Shown here: piece by piece, positions 24,475-34,094 of the stretch | Layout of the letters: each line of letters begins with the position of its first letter | How positions within the stretch are numbered: the first letter of the stretch is position 1 | From: Zygnema cylindricum | Lineage: Eukaryota; Streptophyta; Zygnematophyceae; Zygnematales; Zygnemataceae | NCBI GenBank assembly: GCA_037447655.1 | Contig: JBBHKE010002419.1 | Coordinates: 130,880 to 170,497 of the forward strand | Direction: 5' to 3' | DNA: 39,618 nt | Notes under the pieces: model-generated | Told to the model about the DNA's origin: nothing | The model's input: only the letters and a program-made list of their open reading frames with translations | The model's database searches: none | Made by a program: the position numbers and the translations under genes

Positions 24475-25970
24475 TGATTCGCTTCCAGGTTTAGGGGTCG
24501 CGGTTCACCATACCTCCAATGTTCCAACCATTCGGCAACCGGAATATAATGTTCGGGTCGAGGCACGAAACTGTATATTTCCTCCCCTCCACTGAGAGGA
24601 GGAAAATACTAATCGGGATGCTCAACGGGGTATGAAGGTTGAGGATGCGGAGGAGCCATTACAATGGCTCTCTCCCTATTCGGCGTGGGAGGCGCCCCGA
24701 ACACGTTGTCGTCATCATCAAATTCCTCCTCACGTTGTTTTTCCTCACTATCCGGGGTTTGTTCATCCTCGGTGGTGGGATCATCCTCGTTTTTCCACAC
24801 CACGATGTCGGTGGGTTCTAAAATTTCGGGTTCGGGCTTGTCTTCCAGCGGTTCTTCACCATCCTTCATGCTCTCGTCACTATCCGAAGACGAGGGGACG
24901 TATAATTCGTCATTGTCATCTTTCACTTTACGCTTACCTTTTGCTATCTCCTTTTTCCTACCTATCTTTATTCGTGCGTCAATCCCCCCACCTTTCTCGA
25001 CGGTCACCTCTCACCCCACTCCTTCCTCCTCCATGGTCTCACAAAACCCTAGTATTTTTTTATTATTATCCTTCTTTTTGTACCTAATCTTCCCCTAACC
25101 TCACTCGACCCACCCTCTTCAACCATCGCCTCCTTTCCCTTTCTTTCCTCTCCCAATTTTGTCTTCCCCTCCCTCTCCTCACTCAACAAATTCTCTTCCC
25201 TAAAACCCCCACCATTTTCCTCCTCGACGCCCTCATCAAGAAGTATTAATTTTCTTTTTATTTTTTTACATTTTATCTCTACCTTTTCCCGTGCCTCACT
25301 TCCCTCACCCTCTTCTACCGTCGCCTCTATCTCCCCCCCGTCTACACCCATTACCGTCTTTCCACCCTCCTCCTGTAATGGAAATTTTTCTCCCATAATC
25401 ATCTCACTTTCTACCGCCTCCCCCCTCATCACATTTACCGATTCACCCCTTTCCTCCCTTCCCTCCTCCGGTAAAATCCCCTCCTTTGCTACCTCATCCA
25501 AATTGGTCTCTTCCCTTCCTCCCCCAACCGCTGTCAATCCTTCCACCTCTACCTCTTTTCTCACCTCCCTTTCATGCTCCCTCCCCTCCGGCGGCACCCT
25601 TCACTCCTCCAGTAAAATCCCCTCCTTTGTTACCTCATCCAAATTTGACTCTTCCCTTCCTCCCCCAACTGGTGTCAATCCTTCCATCTCTACCTCTTCT
25701 CTCACCTCCCTTTCATGCTCCCTCCCCTACGACAGCACCCAACCGATTTGTTGCGAAGTGGCCGCCTCCCTTTCTCTCGCTAATTCCTCCGCGATATCCC
25801 TTTCTCCTATCACGGTTTCCGGGACATCTCTTTCCCTCTCTAGCCCCCTTAGTGTTTGCCTTTCCCTCAAGGGGCTTTCTCTTCCCACTCCATCCCTTCG
25901 TACCTCTTCCCTTAGTACTATTGGTCGACGTTGTAGACTACGCCGAGGTCATGGAGGGTAGCGACGACGA
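24475..25970 (-). pseudogene. Acidic, repeat-containing protein gene of unknown function, broken
   Basis: A long minus-strand frame (25049-25597, extended upstream to about 25950 after stops) is rich in Glu, Arg and Gly and contains two tandem copies of a ~45-residue unit: REHEREVRKEVEVEGLTAVG, then GGREETNLDEVAKEGILPEE (second copy at about 25615-25735). It continues as KKIKRKLILLDEGVEEENGG. A further segment (24609-25007) has a basic GRKKEIAKGKRKVK, a Ser/Asp/Glu cluster, and, past a TAG, EHYIPVAEWLEHWRYGEP up to the LTR edge at 24475. Basic-then-acidic composition suggests a nuclear or DNA-binding protein, as an inference only. The frame is cut by the copia element and seems to resume at 12258. 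Confidence 0.5.
25480..25740 (-). repeat. Tandem ~138-bp coding repeat
   Basis: Two adjacent copies (about 25480-25600 and 25618-25740) share CCTCATCCAAATT, CTTCCTCCCCCAAC and CCTTTCATGCTCCCTCCCCT. Length differences keep the reading frame open, so the repeat was probably coding when it formed. Confidence 0.8.
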
Positions 25971-26021
25971 TACGGCAAGACACTACGTTGTCGCCTATAC
26001 GACTGGCTGCTGCCCTCCATG
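25949..26021. repeat. 13-bp inverted repeat CATGGAGGGTAGC
   Basis: CATGGAGGGTAGC at about 25949-25961 faces GCTGCCCTCCATG near 26009-26021 (one mismatch). The spacer contains CGACGACGATACGG and GTTGTCGCC. It lies at the upstream end of the acidic frame. Confidence 0.55.
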
Positions 26022-26199
26022 TATATTAACCACACGTGACAAAAAAATGAAGAAAAAGAGGCGGCTACACAAAAGGATGAGAGAATATACGAGTTTGTCT
26101 TAAAAAGGATAGGTCGTACGTAAAAATAACGCATGAGATTTTCACGCATTATATGCGTTCGAAATATACTTACACATTGTGTTGTTCGCGACTGCAGGA

Positions 26200-26700
26200 A
26201 GTTGTCACTAACCTAATCAATTTGATCATTCCAACAGTGTGATGACGAAACAAAATTAGGAGTTGTCGCGGTTCACTGCTTAGAAGATTCGAAGAATGGC
26301 AACGACGTGCAAATTACACTCACAGACTGCGTGGTCCGCGACAAAAGAAAGTCGTCGTGTCCCTATTTTTTTTGGATAATCCAACATGGCGACGACGAAA
26401 ATGAATCAAAAAATCACGCGCTTTAATGATTCCGCGATTCCAACAATGGGACAAAGACAAAGCCTCGTCGACCATACAAAGGTTCATACTTATTGTACTT
26501 ACTAAAAACAAAAAAATAAAATATGCTCGGTATTGTAGTTTGTCATTTTTATCGTTGTCGCGACAACGAATTGTCGTCGCCAGTTCGATTTCTTCATCCA
26601 CGCGTCGGCGCTTCAATCTGGCTGCCTGCTAAAAATATTAGTATATTAGAACCACAAGCGACGACACGCCGTCGTCGGAGTTTCACGACGGTGCAGGAGG
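26200..26700. repeat. CGACGAC/GTCGTCG-rich region
   Basis: Many short self-complementary CGAC/GTCG motifs are present, for example GTTGTCGCGACAAC (26555-26568, perfect palindrome), AATTGTCGTCGCC, GGCGACGACG and GCGACGACACGCCGTCGTCG. The same vocabulary appears in the repeats at 8855-9165 and 11340-11790. It lies just downstream of transposase exon 1 on the minus strand, within the inferred intron 1. Confidence 0.6.
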
Positions 26701-26886
26701 ATCCAACATAACAACATTAAGAAAATGTGGTGGGGGCGTGGAAAAAAGAAATATAAATTCTAAGGAACACATAAAGGTAGAGATAAACAAAATGCAACAT
26801 TATAAGAGAATATTATTTTGAGAAACACAATGTCATCAGCGGTAAAAAGGCATATAAGGTAAGAATAAAAAGTTAATATTGCTTAC

Positions 26887-27286
26887 TTGTATTATATTTG
26901 CCCGTAAAGTGTTTCAGAAACTTCTTGACGGTCCTTGGTATGAGGCACTCCTTTCCGTTTGTATTACAATTCGCAATCATCCAATTGATAACACGAACAC
27001 GTGTAAACTTTGTTGACATGTGTTGGAGCTTGCGTCTCACCACCGAGCTGATACTATGGTCCACACGCGGTGAGTCTGGCGGTGAGTTTGGAGATGAATT
27101 TGGGGGTGAGCCGAAATCAAACCCACCGCCTTCCATGAGGGTGTCATCAATTGGTGATCCCATTCCTTCACCTACCTCTCCCTCCCCCTCTTTCTCGCCC
27201 CATTCCATCTCCTCCTCAATCGGAGGTGGGAAAAATACAGCGGGAGCTCTGGCTTTCGCCGCAAAAAAAGTGGTAATGGGCCACAT
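26887..27286 (-). pseudogene. Candidate exon 1 of the pogo/Tigger-like transposase
   Basis: ATG at 27286 opens 133 codons plus one base, ending at a GTAAGC donor (26886). The N-terminus is Pro/Glu/Gly-rich; the C-terminal part reads RVRVINWMIANCNTNGKE then IPRTVKKFLKHFTGKYNT, as expected just before the SRWWK region of this transposase family. The one-base overhang is compatible with exon 2 at 11259, which supplies two bases; exon 2 lacks such an N-terminus and this exon lacks a catalytic domain nearby. Hence this is probably the first exon of the same gene, separated by inserted retroelements. Alternatively it is a second truncated copy of the family. This exon itself has no internal stop. 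Confidence 0.6.
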
Positions 27287-27402
27287 ATTTTCTTAAGATA
27301 GTCACGGCAACTTGTGAAAGATAAATATGAAGCAACAAAAATAAAATGCAACAACGAAGGTAGATGCGAGGGAGGAAAAGAGTGCCATTGTTGGAGTTGA
27401 CG

Positions 27403-27416
27403 ACGAGTATATATAG
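27403..27416 (-). promoter_or_regulatory. TATA-like sequence before transposase exon 1, hit by the solo LTR
   Basis: The minus strand reads CTATATATACTCG about 120 bases upstream of the exon 1 ATG. The solo LTR inserted exactly at TATAG here, so the box stays attached to exon 1 while upstream DNA is displaced by 1 kb. The role as TATA box is inferred from sequence and distance only. Confidence 0.35.
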
Positions 27417-28464
27417 TGAAACTCTGAGACCTCCATAAGTCCTCAGAGTGGACAGCTTCCAAGAAGCCTCTAGGATAATCCTGACCCCTTTGTGTTTAAG
27501 CAAAAATAACTGCCACCCTGGAAGACAAAAACTTTGACCACCTTCACCCCTGTGAAGACAAGACTCCCCTGAGTCGATAGCAAAAAGAATCTCTGAATTT
27601 GCTCCCCTGAGCAGTAAGTTATGAAGGGTCAAAGTTGACCTTTTGTACAGAAGCTCTCTGGGAGAGAGGGTCCTATCTCCTAATTTTTCTAAGTCCTATC
27701 TCTCTCACAGACTCTATCTACTGATGTACGGAACCAATCGGAATACAGTTCCGTACGCAAAAGTACATCTGCCGGTGTACTTTATGTACGAACATTGTAC
27801 GACATGTCCCAAATGTCGACACATGTCATATCCGGATTCGGTGCCATAATCTCTGGAGATTCCACGATCCAATGTAATTTCGCCACGCGTCATCCGATGT
27901 GGCGATGACCACAAACCGCCGAAATCTTCCTCCGCGATCTCGGCGCTAATTCCGGCCGTCCGATTAGAATCTAATTTAATCGTAGCCGTAATAAATACAT
28001 GCGCGGTATTCGTTTCACTTACGAAATAAAATGCGCGATATTGATTTTGTGAATGTACCGAATTCCGTACTTATACATTACCGGATCTATGTATACCGTA
28101 CACAGTTATAGTTAAATGATTTAACTTACGTATTAATGCTTAAATTAATATCGTACTATATGCTACGTAAGACTACTTCTAGACCTAACGGCTAAGGCTA
28201 CCGGCTATCTACTGTCTGTCGGCCGGCAGGTACCAGGATCAAATCCTGTGGCCGGCGTATTCCTTTTGTAAATAATCCCTAAACTAGTATAAATTTCCCG
28301 TTAACCTCAGGATAGCCTAGGTAGCCATGGCTCTAGCTTCCTCTCCAATTTCTCAGCGACTGCGACAAGTTTGAGAGTTGGAGAGAGAAGTTAGAGGTAG
28401 ACTGCCTCGGCTTCTTTATTTCTATTCAGACCTAGAAAATACTTTAAAACCATTAGTTTCTACA
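27417..28464 (-). mobile_element. Solo LTR of the copia family with perfect TATAG target duplication
   Basis: On the minus strand it runs TGTAGAAAC ... GAGTTTCA, 1048 bp, homologous along its length to the LTR at 23415-24474. Direct flanks are TATAG (27412-27416) and TATAG (28465-28469). No polypurine tract or primer-binding site adjoins it, so it is a solo LTR left by recombination between two LTRs and not the end of an element. Confidence 0.92.
28171..28266 (+). other. tRNA-like module in the solo LTR, diverged
   Basis: The plus strand reads ACCTAACGGCTAAGGCTACC ... GGTACCAGGATCAAATCCTG ... GGCCGGCG, then CCTTTTG. Order, spacing and the T-run match the modules at 13028 and 18948. Box B is weaker. 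Confidence 0.45.
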
Positions 28465-29760
28465 TATAGGAGGGGAAGGGAATGTGTTGTGAAAAAAAGG
28501 AGGGAAATGCTTGGTAAAAATTTGAACATTCAAAATTTTAAATCAAATATTTTGTCTTAAAGTCAAATATTTCCATTTTAAAAACGACACGGTGAGAGCG
28601 GGAAAGTTTTAAAATTTGCGTCAGTTTTCAACGTGAGAGTGTGCACGTGGTTGACAATGGACGTTTTTCATGAAAAAGGCGTGAGAAAACATGGCAGCTC
28701 ATTGAATGTACGGATCTTTCTTGGAAAGGCAGCGAGTAAGACAGGCGTATTTTGATGCATCTTAAAACAAGCCATAATGTTTGCGTGGATAAAAAATACG
28801 GCACGTGTAATCTTTGGCGACCAATCAAGTGACGTGAATTATTATTTGGTTGATCAGTATGTACTTTTTGGTTCATTTTAGTGTCATCCTTTACTCTAAT
28901 ACGGAACAATGTTGACGTTAATACAGGTGAGACGTCTGAAAGACAGACGAGGTAACACCCTTATTATAATTAAGACACATATTAGCATACTTAACTCTAA
29001 TAAAACCACCCAAAAGGGACGTTATTACAATACATGAGATACGGACGAACGGAACTACGTCCATACGTCCAAGTTACATGTAGAAACGGCGTGGCGTGTT
29101 AACCCTTTCCGTAAACGTCAAACAAAAATAAATAAATTAAACTTTACGTTACGCGGTATAGCGTTAACACGTAACCGCCGTAAAATTGTGTGATCGGTAA
29201 GGATACTCGATTTGGCGCCGTCGTACAATCTTTAAGATTGTGTACGGTTACATATATTAATGTGTACTATCGTACGGAGAATATTCCATTTTTGCTGTCC
29301 CCAAATTAGCGTTAACGCCGAAATTAGAATAAACCTTTTTTTTTCTAATTTTCAAATTCTTAATTAGCGTCAATGACGGTATATTTACTTCCACACTATT
29401 TAAACTTTGACACTAATAACGATGCGCGGTGTACTTAATTCTAACCAGTCTGTACCATATTGAAAGTACGCTATTCTGTACGGCAGATACGCATTGCACT
29501 TTCAATAGCACGGTTTTCATGCTATCCCCAAACCTTTATTTAAAAATCTTGTTGTTTTGACAACTGTTGCGATTTTAGTCACATCGGGCTGGTTCATAAA
29601 CGACAAATTGGTCGTACGCCTCTCTGTTGCGGTCCCTAAATTTAGGATGACGTCGTCAAATTTGAAATTTCGTCTGACATCGAATGGTGTCTTTTGCCTT
29701 TTTGGAAGTTTTACAATATGTGTACGTCATGTCACGTCTCTATTGAGTATTGAACTATTG
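28465..29760. other. Intergenic DNA with no recognised gene
   Basis: Neither strand shows a protein family. A minus frame of 93 codons (28628-28909) has no motif. Many CGTACGG- and GTACGG-type words occur, as elsewhere in the window, without a regular period. Confidence 0.4.
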
Positions 29761-29783
29761 ACGCTGCGATATGCGTTATATGC

Positions 29784-30618
29784 CACGTGGTCTCTTTCTC
29801 TTTTTAGTGTGTTTAGTTTGACTTTTGAAGGAAAGTCGGTCGAAGCCTCGAAGGCAACATTTTTGATATTATGGAAGTGCGGAATATTTTGAAGGAATGA
29901 CGCAAATGAAGTCAAAATGATTGCGTCATTATGTACGGCAAAGCCAATGAAATTTGTGTATTAGGTCTTTCTTCTCTTTCTTGGACGTTCAGTTCTGAAA
30001 TTTCAAGCGCCAATGGGAAGTCTTTTATATGGTGGTGTACGGAATACTGTCGTTATTTTTTTTTTTTTTCCATGTGACTTTACCCTAGATTGGAAATTCT
30101 GAAATCTAAAGTTGTAAACACGCCGTTGTTCGTAACTAGAAATAATATGCTGTACAAATAAGTACCAACGATGGTACGATCCTGTACTTGCTTTTTAATT
30201 AGCCGTACATCTGGAAACGATGACGTCATTCGACGCTCAATGAAATGAAATTTTGTACTTCATATTGTTTGTGTTCATTTTGAAATTTTGTCTGTTTGTT
30301 GCCAGTCGGGCGAAGGATGAACACGTGTCTTTTTTTGTTATTATTGTTAAGAATTGCCACGTGGCATTTGCTCTCTGTTTTTTCGCCGTTCCTTCTACAT
30401 CTCGTGCGACGAGAGCCTACTCGAGCGCCACGTGTTTTTCTCTTTTTTTTTCTCTTTTTGTTTATTTATTATTATTTTTTTTCTTCTTATCACACTATTT
30501 TTGCACTTTTTTTCACTTTTCAAGTCACCTTTCGGACTTTGACATACCGTAAATTCCCTCAAACCCTAAAATTCCCTAAATAACCCTAAAAAACCCTAAA
30601 AAACCCTAAAAAACCTTT
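29784..30618 (+). promoter_or_regulatory. Promoter region with G-boxes, TGACGTCA and telo-box repeats
   Basis: CACGTG occurs at 29784, 30322, within a perfect GCCACGTGGC at 30356-30365, and at 30429. TGACGTCA lies at 30221-30228. From 30568 to 30614 there are five (A)CCCTAAA units spaced 7-12 bases apart. CACGTG and TGACGTCA are known plant bZIP/bHLH sites, and AAACCCTAA telo-boxes are common near start sites of plant housekeeping and growth genes. All lie within 930 bases of the ATG at 30712, with the telo-boxes 100-140 bases upstream. Confidence 0.6.
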
Positions 30619-30711
30619 AAAAACCTCTGCAATATCGTTTTCTTTCTCCTCTTTTATCTGTTTTTTCTCTCTTTTTTTTGTAATTTTTCCTTTTTTGTTT
30701 TTTTCCTTTCC

Positions 30712-31050
30712 ATGGCCCTGAACTCCGGGGCTATTCTGAGCTTCTCTCAGACTCTCTCTCAACCCTCTCTCTTCCCCTTTCCGAAATCCTGGGAAGCTTC
30801 CAGGAAAGAGAGGTATGGGAAAAAGAAACCTAGTTTGACAGAAAATAGTGTTTCCTGCAATTCCGTAATTTTTGAGAAAAAAAATAAGCTATTTTTCAGA
30901 CCAGATTTGCCTTTTTTTGGTCCATTTTTAGGGTTCGGTAGGACTAGGGTCTCCGTACGGCTGCCACGTGGCATACTTGGAAAAGAGAAACTGGAAAGTG
31001 TAAGTTCGCACGTGCAAGGTGATACAGCTGGAGAAATGGTGGACATGAAA
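30712..31050 (+). CDS. First exon of an unknown, probably plastid-targeted protein
   Basis: ATG in strong context (TTTCCATGGCC) opens 113 codons ending exactly at a GTAAGT donor (31051), phase 0. The start MALNSGAILSFSQTLSQPSL is hydroxylated and uncharged; the next ~50 residues are Lys/Arg/Ser-rich with few acids, as in chloroplast transit peptides, which also often begin Met-Ala. The later part (GFGRTRVSVRLPRGILGKEK) may include the cleavage region. The upstream region carries telo-boxes and G-boxes. The donor is followed by a 28-base T-run, and no downstream exon could be assigned, so the mature protein is unknown. An alternative is a chance frame, but start context, donor, composition and promoter agree. 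Confidence 0.5.
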
Positions 31051-31052
31051 GT

Positions 31053-31082
31053 AAGTTTTTTTTTTTTTTTTTTTTTTTTTTT
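31053..31082 (+). repeat. Poly(T) run just after the splice donor
   Basis: About 28 T follow GTAAG. On the minus strand this looks like the poly(A) tail of a retroposed RNA, but no element body adjoins it. Confidence 0.8.
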
Positions 31083-31087
31083 CTGCA

Positions 31088-31191
31088 TGAAGGTAGCACG
31101 GGCTGCCTTGTTGACTCGTTCTTAAGAGTGGCCATTTTTTGTACTTTTTCTAATAGTTTTTTTGGTTATTTTTTGTCTCATTTTTTCTTTT

Positions 31192-31232
<41 letters not shown>

Positions 31233-31345
31233 GTAAGGGCTGCCATTTTGATTTTATTTATTTATTTATTATTATTATTATTTTTTTTAAAGGTGGTTAG
31301 GGCGGCCATTTTGACATGTTTGTTGGGAGTGGCCAATCGAGTCCT
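31088..31345 (+). repeat. Three related GGGC(T/G)GCC units separated by T-runs
   Basis: CACGGGCTGCCTTGTTGAC (31098), AAGGGCTGCCATTTTGATT (about 31236) and TAGGGCGGCCATTTTGACAT (about 31299) are similar. The first and third are followed by GAGTGGCCA. A poly(T) run of about 35 lies at 31196-31230. Function unknown; they may be intron-borne repeats. Confidence 0.5.
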
Positions 31346-31429
31346 TTACAAAATGGCCCTGGTCCCTCTCAAGGAATACCCCTTTTTTTTGGCGCAACTC
31401 ACCACTTTTGGGTACGTCCTCATCTCTCC

Positions 31430-31828
31430 TTTTTTTAGGTTTTGGTATCTTTTATGCAATTTTTTCCCTTTTTCTCTCCATTTTTCCTCATTTTTTCTCT
31501 AATTTTTCTCCATTTTTTCTGTATTTCTTCGTTGTTATTTTTTGGATTCATTTTGTTTCCTGTTGTTTTTTTTTTTAGGTTTTGGGATCTATTTTGCAAA
31601 ACTTTCTCCGTGTTTTCATCGTTGTTTTGGGTTCATGTTTTCAGTCACTTTCTCTTTTACGTTTCGGGATCTATTTGAAATTCTATTTCCATTTCTTTTC
31701 CATGTCAGATTTCTCTCTCTCTCTCTTCTTCTCTTCTTTCTCTCTCTCCCTGTCACTCTCTTTCTCTCTCGCTCTCTCTTGCTCTCGCTCGATCTCTCTC
31801 TCTCGCTTTCTCTCTTTCTCTCTCTGTT

Positions 31829-31881
<53 letters not shown>

Positions 31882-32060
31882 GTTCCTTTTTGGTCATGTT
31901 ATTTTGTAGGTTTTTTTTATCCATGTTTTCATCATTTTTTTGGGTTCATATTTTAAGTCACTTTTGTTTTTAGGTTCTCTCGATTTTGTCTCCATTTCAT
32001 CGTTTTTTTTGGGTTCATTTTTCAGTTATACCACCGTTTTCACGTTTTTGAAATAGAGAT
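31430..32060 (+). repeat. T-rich degenerate repeats and (CT)n tract
   Basis: Phrases TTTTCATCGTTGTTTTGGGT, TTTTCATCATTTTTTTGGGT and CATTTCATCGTTTTTTTTGG recur at about 31613, 31926 and 31995, each followed by TTCA(T) and CAGT or AAGTCACTTT. A CT microsatellite fills 31712-31879. Phe/Leu/Ser-rich frames here are composition artefacts. Confidence 0.7.
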
Positions 32061-32299
32061 TTTTATTTTTGTCCAACCGATTATCACTCTAGTTGATGAC
32101 TTTACTGTATTTTGGGACACGTTTTTTGGATATTTGGGTGTTATATATTTCTTCCATCTCAATGTGATACGTATTGATTTTTTTTTTCTATTTTATGGGC
32201 AATCCCTTGGTAGACATTGCTTGTTGATTGTGACTTTTATCTCCCTCTCCTTCTCCCTCTATCTGTATCTCCATATGTATATTCATACATCTATAAGTA

Positions 32300-33130
32300 C
32301 CCGCACTAATATCGACACTAATTATGGTGACCATCTCACTAAATTTTTTATCTCCCAAAATTTTCTATCCTCAAGTTTCGTTATCCACCCTAAATTTGGT
32401 GACTTAATAACACGTGCTCTCTCTCTCTCTTTCCCTCTCGCTCCACTTTCCCATCCACTTTGATTTTTCTTCCCACTTCTTTTCTCAAAGTTTCCTTTCC
32501 ACACTAATCACGGTGACTCAACAATTCTCTCTTTCTCTCTCTCCCCCTCACTCCACTTCCCATCCACTAAGTTTTCTTCCCATATTTTTTTCCTCAAAGT
32601 TTCCCTAGCCGCACTAATTATGGTACTCATTGTAAACTCTTGATTTTTCCACAAAATTTCACTCTCAAACGTCTTCTATTCTTAAGTGTCCCGAACCACA
32701 CTAATTATAGTGATCCATCTCTCTCTATTTGCTTGTTATCCACTTTTAACTTTTCCTTCCAACTCTTGATTTTGTCCACACCATTATTGTGACCCAATCC
32801 CATAATCACAAAGTTTCCCTATCCACACTAATTATAGTGAACGATGTCAATGATGATGATCTCTTTCTCGTTTTCTCTCTCCCTCCCCCCTATCCACACT
32901 TATTACTAAGACCACAACCTGTATTCACAATTCTTCCATCCACATTAACTGCGGCGACTCGGTCTCCTCCCATTTTCTTTTACATTTTCAATCATTGTTT
33001 GATTCCATTCCACGCTAATGTTGTTGTGACATATTGACAATTAGAATTCCTAATGGGGCGGTAAAGTTTCTAGTCGTTTTTTTTCCCTCGAAGTCTCTAC
33101 CCACACTAATTTCGATGACAACTACGACGA
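32300..33130 (+). repeat. Degenerate repeat cluster with core CACACTAATT..GGTGAC
   Basis: At least eight copies of the core occur at about 32316, 32500, 32611, 32698, 32824, 32895, 33011 and 33100. Several are preceded by AAAGTTTCCCTATC or a close variant. The core is partly self-complementary (CACTA...TAGTG), and intervals are about 85-185 bases with CT-rich filler. No coding frame explains it. Three more copies lie at 37434-37710. Confidence 0.65.
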
Positions 33131-33370
33131 CAATGATGTTTAACATACTGACAATTCAAATTCTTAATAGGGTAGCCAATCATAGGAAGTACAACGCATT
33201 TGACCATTTGCATGTCAGAATGGCGATTCGGTTCAATATCTAAACCATGAACAAATTGTTGCTTTGCATAAAAGGAGGACAAATAAAGTTGGGGTTCTAT
33301 TAGGACGGTTTTGTATAATTGTATGTGCAACATTACCTGGCTGCACAATGAGGACTAGGTGCCATCGGGT

Positions 33371-33507
33371 AGTGTTTATAAACAAGCTTTTGCATACATG
33401 CTCTAATTTGAGTGGTACCACTTTTTTACAAATCGACCAATGTTTGTAAACAAGCTTTTGCATACATGTGATTTGAGTGGTACCACTTAATTTTACAAAT
33501 CGACCAA
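33371..33507 (+). repeat. Tandem duplication, ~68 bp
   Basis: 33371-33440 and 33441-33507 share GTTTATAAACAAGCTTTTGC (with a G variant), GATTTGAGTGGTACCACTT and ACAAATCGACCAA. GTGGTACCAC is a perfect palindrome in each copy. Confidence 0.85.
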
Positions 33508-34090
33508 TTTCAATGTAAAATTTGTACTTTCGTACTATACCACACTACGAATTATGGGTACTATAATTCGTACTATGTCATTGTACATGAAGCCCCTTCT
33601 TTTTCACAAATGCTGGATCATTTTTAATGGCTGTTTTTTCGACCTGGTATGTTTGAAATAAATGCGCAAAATCACGAAGTTGAAAAGAAGACAAAAAAAT
33701 CATGATGGAATACCTTTCGACAAAGCCTTTTTGTTGGATTTTGGTGGATTTGCGTCCACCTTGTCAGGGAGGACATAGCCATTGCAACGTGTGAAAACTT
33801 CGGTGGTTGTCTATCGTCGCACGACATTATATTATCCAGGTGTATAAACTCTACATATTCTGTAGATGACTAGCCATTTCCTCGAGGTGGGTAACCATCT
33901 ATAGCGTCGGATGGAGCGATGTCTTCACGCATGAGGACCTGAATATAATCGAACGGTCTACGCCCGGACCTTGGGAGAATCTTGGTCAAAACTTACTAAT
34001 GTTTTTGTTGAAAAAAAAAAAACACATGGTCCCAAAAGTTACGGGATCCTATAAGCAAGCCTACTTTTCCTCGGATGGAAACTCACCCTA
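33508..34090. other. DNA with no recognised gene
   Basis: No domain, RNA gene or repeat pair was recognised on either strand. Confidence 0.35.
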
Positions 34091-34094
34091 AAGG

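Noticed and set aside
27417-28464. 5' LTR of a complete minus-strand element, paired with the LTR at 23415
   Set aside because: The two LTRs are in opposite orientation, this one has a perfect duplication on both sides, and no primer-binding site or gag follows.
28628-28909. Minus-strand 93-codon gene
   Set aside because: No recognisable domain or compositional bias; consistent with chance in this length of sequence.
30712-31125. 137-codon ORF including a poly-Phe stretch
   Set aside because: The frame beyond 31050 reads through a GTAAGT donor into a T-run; the coding part is taken to end at the donor.
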